The notes under the pieces were generated by a model. The model did no database searches. It worked only from the letters and a program-made list of their open reading frames with translations, and was not told where the DNA came from. Position numbers and translations under genes: made by a program. DNA of 64,000 nt from Paramyrothecium sp. XJ0827. Its lineage: Eukaryota > Ascomycota > Sordariomycetes > Hypocreales > Stachybotryaceae. Below, one piece after another: positions 9,735 to 18,451 of the stretch (position 1 is the first letter of the stretch; the number at the start of each line of letters is the position of its first letter). The stretch is taken from positions 3,451,472-3,515,471 of the forward strand of contig JAJFPB010000008.1 in assembly GCA_020881915.1 (NCBI GenBank). The letters are read 5' to 3'.

Positions 9735-10945
9735 CTCCACGAATGGAGGGGTCTAGGGTAGCGTGAGGTTTGCATAACGGCCGCATGCAAAGACGCGAGC
9801 TGTTGTGCAAATATAAAAGTGAGGGAATCAAATGGATGAATGAGCTATCAGCCCCATGACCAGTCAAGTCGTAAGCAAATCCTCGAGAGGCCTCCAACTG
9901 GCTACTTTTGCAGAAGTTTGCGAGGTTCCAAAAATGGGAACACGGCAGAAAATTCGCTATTAACGAGTGTGAGATATGGTGGAATGGGGGACCAGAACTG
10001 GAATACTAACAGAGGAGAATAATTCGTTTTTTATCCGGCAGGAAAAACTACGTTGAGTAAGCGCCAAGTTCCGAAACTTTAAGCTACTTCTGTTCTATCT
10101 ACATACGGAGAAAGTCAAGGAAGAAATAGATAGTTAGCCCGTACTTTATTGTCGAGGTAATCTGTAGTAATGACCAGAAGGCAGTACCTCTTACCAACTT
10201 TAATCCCGTACAGTAACCGTCCCAAAACGGTTAAAATGCGCAACCGGTGGTTCGGATGCCAAGGTGTTGCTGCCTTGAAAGGTATAGTTTGACGAGCCTA
10301 ATGACGTAAGTTGTCAACAAGACTAGTGACTGGATTGAGACTCTTAACCTTTTATCTACTACGAAGGTCAGCAACTGTCTAACCAGAAGCAGGGACATTT
10401 GCGCCGAGTCGTCAACCCCATTTCATGTGGGCGCAGCAACTGCGCGCTCACCTTAGCAGGAGTGGCCAAAGTTGGAATAGACGCCCGCTCCATTTCGAGC
10501 TATGCCAGATCTAGCTAACTGCAAGGGTTACCGAGATGTTCGCGCTTCACAATGTGAAGAGAGTCCGCGACCAACAAGCTACTAGAAGTTGAGTGCGACT
10601 TATTGACGCTAACAAGCATTCTCGCCTGCTTCAAGGCGGACCCCAGCATCCAAGCATTGATGACAATGCAACAGGACGAGGCAGCTCCACCTGCGGTTAG
10701 GGTACCGAAGCTCCGATCACAAAGATGCGAGCGATGCCGCTGGCGAAAGGTCAAGGAACGCCGGTGGGCAAGGGAAGAATGGCGGCGTGGGTAACTCCGT
10801 GTTCCCGATTTTGGGGTCCTTCAAGTTGACCAGTCCTAGAAATTGGACCATCGCCATGGACGTTTGCTAGGGACCACGATTACTAAAGCTTCTTCTTAAC
10901 CCTTTACCATGAATGTGACTACTTTTAGGTCTTCTATAGGAGTGC
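9735..10945. other. Region without a recognised gene
   Basis: No convincing gene is visible. An open piece at 10603-10794 ends in a Cys-Arg-rich motif (RCERCRWRKVK). This resembles the first half of a Zn2Cys6 cluster but lacks the second half in any frame I could join, so it is at most a remnant or an upstream exon of the next gene. Confidence 0.4.
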
Positions 10946-11351
10946 ATGCCCATGTCGAATGCCCTGCCATACTTCGACCATTCACCCCTTCTACGAGGCT
11001 TTATGATGGCGCCTACTGAGAGAAACATTGAAAATAATAGCGCGGTAAGACAAATGCCAGCAGTCTTCTTGATTGGTTCTGTAATTAATCGATCTATAGA
11101 CTTACTCCGAACCCGAACTTATCACCGCAAGAAGCGCTGATCTTGTGGAAGACAATAAGAGACTCCGAAGGGAGCTGGCAAAGTGGCAGAATCAAGCTAG
11201 ACAGGAGTCAGTTCGTCGGAGTCTTGCCGATAAGGAGATTCTCAACATGATTGCTCATCAGCAAGAATGTGAGGTCGAGTTGTGTCGTCTTACGGCTATT
11301 GCTGGTTACCTGACTGGCTCTACAAGGCAGACCAAAGACTCAGGGGCATAA
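10946..11351 (+). CDS. Small coiled-coil protein, unknown
   Basis: Two-exon gene of 116 aa: exon 10946-11044, intron 11045-11099 (GTAAGA...CTATAG, phase 0), exon 11100-11351. The second exon is a charged amphipathic helix (LVEDNKRLRRELAKWQNQ and on) likely to form a coiled coil. This spacing is seen at the C-terminal side of fungal transcription factors, and a Zn-cluster-like scrap lies about 150 bp upstream, so it could be the tail of a larger gene. The stop codon lies in the loop of a perfect 22-bp inverted repeat. Confidence 0.45.
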
Positions 11352-11378
11352 CCTGTCCCTGAGTCTTTGGTCTGCCTT
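11324..11378. repeat. Perfect 22-bp inverted repeat around a stop codon
   Basis: The arms 11324-11345 and 11357-11378 are exact reverse complements (AAGGCAGACCAAAGACTCAG...) separated by 11 nt. The transcript would form a very stable hairpin enclosing the stop codon of the small coiled-coil gene. A related, imperfect arrangement built on AAGACTCAGGGG lies at about 968-1006. Confidence 0.7.
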
Positions 11379-11379
11379 A

Positions 11380-12679
11380 TCACTTTTGGACAGATGCTAC
11401 CACGGAGAGGAGGTCTATGGAAGGGAGAAGTCGATAAACCCGAAGTTCGTATTATTTCTTAGAGCTCTTGTTTACTTCTATGAAACCGAGGATAGCTGGG
11501 AATCCTCTGACGAAGGTCGAGAAATACCCATGGAAAAAGAACAAGGAGAGCCGGATATCATTTGAAGGTGTACTTGGGAGATACGATTATCTTTAACGCT
11601 ATTTCTAAAACGAAACTGCTGAGTATGGTCTGACTCTCTAGATTGAGGTGAAACGCAGGATTCTGGATGAACTCATCAGAATTTTTGGCAGCCTGTCTTA
11701 ATGGATGGAGAACAGCACAGAACTCTCCGATACACTTATTTGCAAGATAAAGAGACCAGAAACGACCGAAAAAGATGTCAGATTGCTCTCAGAAGAGATG
11801 AAAGGACTGTGGCAGATTCGCGGTTTTGTTGTCGTAGGAGATAGTTTAGGATTTTGAAAGTTGCAGAAAAGTGGTTCATATAAGTCAGGAGGGGACAGGC
11901 GCAGCATTTGTGGAAAAGGGGTGAACGGTGTAGACTGACAGTTTAGGTACACGCCCTCAGCTCTTGAACCAGAGCGGCGAAGTCCTTGCTTTAGCAACAT
12001 CCCTGTTTTTCCGAAGTGATCACGGATGCCGCCACTCGGTCCCTCCATGAGACAAGGGTGGGAGGGTTGGAACATGATTAAGCGAAAACCCACGTCCAAG
12101 CCATCCCTGATCTCGAGTCTAAATGACAACGAGGCGCTGACGCTCCATCCCGCCGTCAGCTTGGAGGTGGCCGCATTTTGCTAGCTGATTATCACATGTT
12201 ACAGCATAATCCTGCCTCGGCGTCTCGCTGAACTGACATGATTCAGGATAGTGAGCCGTCGTGACTTTCATCCAAGCCACACGCCACATACGCGCTCTAA
12301 CCCCTTCCTGGAAGGTGAGGCTATCTCAGGATCAGGTTTCTGCTATACTATTATTAGGTCACTCGACCGTCTATTAGGTCATGGGCGAGAGTGATTTAGC
12401 GAAACGCCGAACCAGAGTAGTAAATAGATTAGAGTAAGGGCCACGTACTCAGAGGGGATAGATAAAAAGACTAAGGTGCTGAAACGTTGGTTTTGGCGGC
12501 ACTGCCCCGAACAATGCGCTATAGAATTATCGTGCCTTTTTGGAGGTTGTACGGAAGCTTAAAGTCGATAGCCAGGCAGGTAATCATAAAAATAGATTAT
12601 ATAAATGTTACTCGACACAGTTGTTAATACTAACAGAGTTTTCTGCCTCGCAGACGGCAGTCCATTGATATCCCCCTTG
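11380..12679. other. Region without a recognised gene
   Basis: The longest frame (11698-12129, minus) has no family resemblance and unusual composition; I do not accept it. The stretch contains repeat R1 copy 2. Confidence 0.4.
12207..12363. repeat. Dispersed repeat R1, copy 2
   Basis: Shares 'CTCGGCGTCTCGCTGAA', 'AAGCCACACGCCAC', 'TACGCGCTCTAACCCCTTC' and 'ACTATTATTAGGTCAC' with copies at 13581-13685 and 417-555, in the same order and orientation. Confidence 0.65.
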
Positions 12680-13376
12680 TCACATCCCTAACTGTTTTAG
12701 AATATCTTCAATATCTTCGTGCTGTTCAAGTTCACATCTGACCATCACATATTCCTGCACATGCCCATCTACAACCGGTGGCATGGGGACTTTCGGCATA
12801 ACGATGATGTCGGCGCTAAAGTCGTGGTGTTTTGCCTGTAGATGAATAAATGTAGGATCTTTTTCAGTGGCGGAACGGGTCCCTTGGGTTACGACCACAC
12901 GCTGGCCACCGATGTCCACAGTCAGCACTAAGTCGCCTTGAACTAAGTGTGACTTCACAATTTTCACCAGTCCAGACAGACAGAAGGTTGGTTCGAGTTT
13001 GCTAGCAAATGATATTGGCGATTCTAGGGGTCGGATGTTACCAACAGTAGCAGATGGTAGATCTTCTTGCAGCGTCGGGACTCCGGCTACTGGATATCTG
13101 TTACTGGCGCTTGAATGGCGGCGCATCGTCGGCCGTGGTACTGACGGGGTATCTGAACCATCTCGAGGCGGGGTCGACCCTACTAAAAAGTATTAGAAAG
13201 GAAAGCATCAACACGCCTATACTTACCTGTACCAAGTCTAGTAAGTCGTTGACATCGTCTGGCTCGTCGCCTTGTTCTTCGCTTTTTGCGGCATGCAGTT
13301 GAGCGTGAGTTTTGCTGACCACACTGAGATGTAATCTGCTGACTTTAGTTTCGACCGGCGACGTAGGGAACAACAT
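12680..13376 (-). CDS. Hypothetical two-exon protein
   Basis: Unrecognised. Exon 1, from the ATG at 13376, encodes a Lys/Glu/Asp-rich segment ending DDVNDLLDLVQ. Exon 2 encodes a Ser/Pro-rich linker and then a region of alternating hydrophobic residues (LVLTVDIGGQRVVVTQG, then VQEYVMVRCEL), finishing EDIEDILKQLGM. An intron at about 13182-13225 (donor GTATAG in phase 1, acceptor TTTTAG) joins the frames; another donor four bases away (GTAAGT) would not keep the frame. The total is about 230 aa. There is no signal peptide or membrane span. The beta-rich C-terminal half looks like a folded domain, so I think this is a real gene, but the function is unknown. Confidence 0.45.
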
Positions 13377-15046
13377 ACCGCTCTTGTTGGAATGGACTTT
13401 CGATTAGTGTTCATTATTCTGGAAGAGCGGGCGAACAATGGAAATAGACAAGAAAGTATGAGGCAGAGGCAGTGAGAATGGATGTAGTCGGCCTATAAGA
13501 CGAGGAGTCGGATGGACAGGGCGTGAGTAAGTGGCTGCCCCGTTACCCCTGAGTCTGTGCATGATGATGAATCCGACGGCATGTCATCCTGCTTCGGCGT
13601 CTCGCTGAAATGACGTGAGCCAGGATGATGAGCCGTCTTCTTTCTCCCAAGCCACACGCCACGTACGCGCTCTAACCCCTTCTTGTGCACCATGGATCAT
13701 GAGCACCATGCCGGATAGGAGGTAGTCTTAGTGGTTCAGGCATTAAGGTCAGACGATCCGCTTGTTGGTTGATCCTCCATGTGCAATTCTGCCTGATGAA
13801 GTCCTACGCACCGGAATTACCGAAGCGGAAATGTTAGATTGATACCTTTCTGTGGATCACATGCCCTGGACTAACGATCGTCGTCGCGCATCGAAACTAA
13901 TCGACTCGTATTCGTCATCATGGACAGACCTGAAGTGTCCAAAAGAAATAGGAGACGCCCCCGAGGCTGTGCCATTACATCCAGGCATGTCATCCTGCTT
14001 CCGCCACGCTGCACCTTGGCCCCTGGATAACACCGTTACATCAAGATATGCCACACTAACCCGAACCCCGTACTGAGTCGGCCTCATCTTATGAGTCAGA
14101 CAACAGCTCACTCCACTTGGACAATACGAACTCCCACGCCAGCAACACAACCGGAGTAGCCGTCGGGCCTCCGATAGAGCCTGATGCTTACACAAGGGAA
14201 GCTGGAGTTAACTGGCGCCATCAACTAATGGAGTTTCAGAACCAGCCACAGGCGGGAAAGCAACTGGCAAAAATACAGTCGAAGAGCCCAAGGACGCTGA
14301 ACTACCCACAATGGGGCCGACATAAACCAAGAGCAAAGCGTCGATAGGGGGGTGGGGGTCGGAAGCACCAGCAGAGAACGACTCGAATATGCTCCTCCGC
14401 AGGAGAGAAACTTTCGATTAAGAGGATGGCACGACTGGATAGGAACGGACTTGACTGTCACGGAAGCAGGTTTGGCTTAGGGAGGAGTTCAAACCTGGAA
14501 CGACTCAGGAAGACGAAGTCAGTTTGATGCTGCCGCCCTCTGATTTCTGGCTCCGCTTCGTAGGCATATAGATTGTGCTTTCGTCTAGTGACGTGTAACG
14601 AAGTCAGCGGTATGTCGCCTTACTGTAGTCTTCGTTGCATCGGGACTGATTACACTCGGACATGTCACCCTAGTTTGGACTAGGTCGGCCTGTTTCCATG
14701 ACCAGGTCGATATGGCCGTCGGACAGGCCGCCTAAGATCCAATAGATGATGATCCTGTGATTGTGTTGGACCTATAGGGGATGGCTTTACATGGGTTCTC
14801 AGGCGAGTTGGCATGAATGATAACAAGGGGTGGGGGGTGGGATTGGGGATTGGGGGTTGCATAGCGGGTGGAGCAGACGATCCTTTTCATTCAGGATTTT
14901 TGCGGGTTCAGGGCTTTGGCTAATGGGCAGGCTGCAACGTTTCTATTCAGGTTTGGGTCAGTCTTGATGTCGGTTCCTACAAAAGACCATGGCTAGCCCT
15001 CCTGTACCAGATGCTCAACTTCTCCTGATTCACCTTTCTCGATGTA
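13377..15046. other. Region without a recognised gene
   Basis: It contains R1 copy 3 and several short frames (13857-14195 minus, 14117-14347 plus) without family resemblance or convincing splice sites. The last 150 bases are the presumed promoter of the H3-tail-like gene. Confidence 0.4.
13581..13685. repeat. Dispersed repeat R1, copy 3 (shorter)
   Basis: It matches copy 2 over its first two blocks ('TTCGGCGTCTCGCTGAAATGAC' region and the 'CACACGCCACGTACGCGCT' region), then diverges at 13686. The segment at 13986-14000 repeats its 'CATGTCATCCTGCTTC' start alone. Confidence 0.6.
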
Positions 15047-15713
15047 ATGGCGCGAACCAAACAGACACCTTGGGCATCAAGAGGCGGCGTGAAAAGTCCT
15101 AAGCGAAACAACATGCTATCAACTGGAGGTAAAGCCGCCCCGCGAGACCTCAAAGTAAGTCGAACCCGTTGATCAGTTTCCTCCTCTAATGTGTAAATAC
15201 CGCATATAGGTTATGGTTGCCGAATCCTCATTCAGGGATTTACTCGAAAGCCTTGAACTAAAAAAACTGCGAGCTCTCAGTGATATCCTCAAAGATCCAG
15301 GCAAACCATCAAAGTCTGTCCAGGAAGAACTCGCTGTTGCACTGAAGGGAATCGACGAGGAACGATATGATGTGAATATCTCCTTCATCTCCGTGCCTGA
15401 GATTCGCAACATATATAGACAAGTCACCACTGAGAAGGAAACGCAAATCGATCCAGGAACGCGCTCTGCACCAGCCAAGGTATCGGAACAGCAAATCACA
15501 GACGAAAGTCGTATTCCAAGAACGAATAGTGTCTGTCGGTATAATACCCGAGGCCGGAAGCGAAAATACGAAATGGCAAAGCCGGGTCAGAAGGGCGAAG
15601 ATGGAGGTAACACAGAGGATGATGACAGTGACGAAGACTTGAAGTTCAAGTTTGGCAAGAGGAGACAAAATGGTTATCTAGACCCACTAGCTCATCATAT
15701 CACCACTGAGTAG
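15047..15713 (+). CDS. Protein with histone H3-tail-like N-terminus
   Basis: Two exons (15047-15154 and 15210-15713; intron GTAAGT...CTAAT...ATAG, phase 0) give 203 aa. After Met the protein begins ARTKQT, identical to H3 residues 1-6 including Arg2, Thr3 and Lys4. Residues 25-30 are STGGKA, identical to H3 10-15, followed by APR (H3 15-17). The H3 Lys9 position is not kept. Residues 37 on are unrelated to the histone fold: a helical region (SSFRDLLESLELKKLRALSD), a linker, a basic RGRKRK stretch suited to nuclear import, and an acidic EDDDSDED run. It is therefore not a histone gene. The likely role is to present an H3-like tail to chromatin readers or modifiers (inference). The adjacent gene has a chromodomain-like end. 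Confidence 0.7.
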
Positions 15714-15759
15714 GAGAGGAGCCAGTAATTGATCCGTACTTATGAGGCCATCGTTATCA

Positions 15760-16000
15760 ATGCACCCCCGGGTTGTACGAAGACACGAAGTTGATGCGTG
15801 CGAGACGCGTGCCCGCCTTACGCCGTCTGTGGAACTCATATTTGGTAACAGGGACCTGATGTAGGCCACCCTTCTCAGAGGTGAGGAGCTCAGGTATAAT
15901 CCTTGTTAGCTCAGTCTCTTCAGGGTGAGGCTCTGGAAGCTTCAGCCACAGCTCGTAAAAGCTCAGCCTGCCCCGCTTAAACTTCAGGTCTGAAAGCGGA
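15760..16000 (-). other. Open minus-strand stretch, possible gene fragment
   Basis: Read on the minus strand this is free of stops for about 80 codons and looks protein-like (SFYELWLKLPEPHPEE, then VTKYEFHRRRKAGTR) before a TGA near 15762. It has no ATG and no family I recognise. It lies between two plus-strand genes and may be a remnant or chance. Confidence 0.25.
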
Positions 16001-16016
16001 AGTGGACTTTGGTGAG

Positions 16017-17272
16017 ATGGTTTTTTACCGCGTACTCTATGGCAAGATCACAGCTTCAAGGGCGCCAATCACACATGGGCGGCGCCAACTCAATTTCGTT
16101 ACTACTGATGGAGTGGTTGACCTCACTGAGGATGGTATGGTTCCACTTCCAACACAGTGCAGCAGCCAGCAATATAATAATAGCGCAGCCGGTAATTGTC
16201 GAGGTATGAGCGTATACCATCTCATCCTATGTGCATACTAAATTTGCATAGGGAATCAATTGGCTACATTTGGATTTGAGATGGGATCTAATGCCTCAAT
16301 TTCCTCTCATGATGAGAACCTCTCATCGCGACAGAGTGAGGGACTAAGCACAAACACTGGTACAACTGAACCCTCAGGCTTGAGTAATGATCAGGGACCA
16401 ACTGAGAATTCCAAGCCCGTCAATCCACCATCTCCTCTCGAAGAAAACCACACAAGCCCTTCAAAAAATGCTTCATCCAGCCATTCAACACAACATGTAT
16501 TTCCATCTCGACGGGATACTGCCATGCAGGAAAGTGGGAGACAGAAAACCCTTGATCAATTATTCGGCGAGTCTCACAAATCGGAAGCGGGTCCGAATGC
16601 CTTTCAAATTCAGAGAGATGAACCGACCGACGAGGTTTCAACAGCTCTTACAACGACAACTAGCCAAGAAACTGGCAATGATGCTTCTCCTGAACTTCTA
16701 CCTTCAGCTTCAAAAGGAATGATGAAGCGAGTCCGCCGAGGACGGGCAACTGTAGATAAGGACCCAAATGATATCAGTAAGCAAAGCGTTCCCCTACGAC
16801 TCTACTCTGCTGATTCTTTACAGACCAATCCAGCAAGACAGAGAATGTTGATGGGGCTCTGGCTCATAGACCGAGAAGGCCAGCAAGGGATACCGCTGAC
16901 GGTGAAGTGATGGCAAGCGCAGATCATGACTCTGGCAGATCTATCAGCTTGTCAACTACTGCAACCTTTGCCTCGTCTGAGCAAACGCAAGCAACCGCTG
17001 TTGTCACTGATATGGAGATGGAGTGGGAAATCGACGGCGATCTAATGGGCAGAGAAGTCATTGATGGCGTGGTGCACTACGTGGTTCCTTGGAAACCCTC
17101 TCTTGTGCCGGAGCACCTGATAAATGCCCCTAAACTGATTCGCAAGTTTGAGCGTAAGTTCGGGGCACGAACGAATAAGTCAGTGGGGGCAGCTAGGATT
17201 GCAAAGACAGCGGCTAAGCGCCCGAAGTCAAGGACAGTTAGTAGCAACATAGGGGTGCGGTGTCAGGGTTAG
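16017..17272 (+). CDS. Chromodomain-like protein
   Basis: Three exons fit in phase: 16017-16203, 16252-16776 and 16824-17272 (introns GTATGA...CATAG and GTAAGC...TACAG). The N-terminal two thirds are Ser/Thr/Gln-rich and probably disordered, with a short basic KRVRRGRA run. The last exon holds a chromodomain-like module: EWEIDGDLMGREVIDG, then HYVVPWKPSLVPEHL, then APKLIRKFERKF, in which the aromatic W, Y and W fall where cage residues sit in chromodomains. A basic tail follows. Chromodomains bind methylated lysines on histone tails or RNA (family knowledge). It starts about 300 bp downstream of the H3-tail-like gene on the same strand, hence a possible functional pair. The start codon is uncertain; an in-frame TAA lies 15 codons upstream of this ATG. 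Confidence 0.6.
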
Positions 17273-18451
17273 CCTCGCCAGCAAGAGTTTGAGCCATTAG
17301 GCAACTAGCTATGTAAATATGCGAATTAGGAAGGGCCGTCATTATTCAATTCTCAACACAGAGCTGCCAGAGTCGCAGCGACTATAAGAGGACGTCCGTC
17401 TTGAAGTATGAGCAGTTCGGCAGGGCTAGCATTCCATTCCCGTGCTGTGGTATGGATGCTTAGTGATGAATCGCGTCTTCGGCCCTATGACACACGTTCT
17501 GTCCATCGACTGGACGGTTTCCGCCTTGGGCGAGAATGGAGATTCCTCAACCCACTACTGGACATCCCGCAAGTGCATGATTCTGACTCTTGCCGTTCCC
17601 TCGGCCACTGCACCCCTTCGTCATGAGGTAACCGAGCACCTTCCACCGCCTCTGATGCCGGCGAGGATGGTAAGCATGCGATACATGGAGTCAGCCTAGG
17701 CATACTGATGGATCCAATTATAGCTATAGCGGGGAGTATTAGCTACCGGGGAACTGCTGCTAGGCACAGCTTCGCCGCAAATCCTGACCCTCACTGCCTC
17801 ATCTGTTTCCATAGGAAGCCAGCGAGTTGTATATCCTGATAGGTTCCATCTGCAGGATGGACAATGTGACCATCATGGAGGTCATGCTGGGGTGACAGTA
17901 GTCGCCCTGCTAGACCCAGCCATCATCCTTTATGACACTGTCATCCTCCGCGGCCGAACTACGCCCTGTTGGTACCGTTGCCGTCCGTCAAGGAACCGAC
18001 ACGCAATCCTACTCGGTTTGCGAGGAACTGCTGACACCCTGAACAGCTGACCCGCGCACCCCACGCCCCTTTCCCCAATTACACAACTGGGCAAGGTACC
18101 GCCAAACCAGGGGTCGCCGCGGAGCACGAGCAAGCCCATTTAATCGGTCGCTCGGGTTTTGCCTTGAAGAACGGATCCCTGGCATCCAAGGTGCCTTTTG
18201 AATCCACCCAGGTTCGACTTCCAGGCAGCGAGCGTCCCTGCTAACTCATTTCTCTAGGGCTGTGCCTTTGTCTTGAATTTCCATACCGATACTGTCAGTC
18301 ATCCCTCCCTGCCCCTGATTCCCCCCCCTACGTTCTCCCTCGTCTGATAGCGTCATATTTCCCCGTAACCCTTATTTAGAGGAGCGAAGGTCGTGACTCG
18401 AATCCATTCATCCTCTGCACCAACCTCCTGACTGCAAATCTTTCTGTCAAC
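17273..18451. other. Region without a recognised gene
   Basis: Only short frames without family resemblance. The last 200 bases include C-rich and pyrimidine-rich stretches typical of fungal promoters and lead into the DNA ligase gene. Confidence 0.4.

Noticed and set aside
10603..10794. Zn2Cys6-like scrap RCERCRWRKVK
   Set aside because: Only the first half of the cluster is present and no splice option brings in the remaining cysteines; not enough to call a gene.
15047..15154. Reading the ARTKQT exon as part of a true histone H3 gene or pseudogene
   Set aside because: The sequence between and after the two matches is not H3-like at protein level, no histone fold follows, and the exon splices in frame to an unrelated domain.
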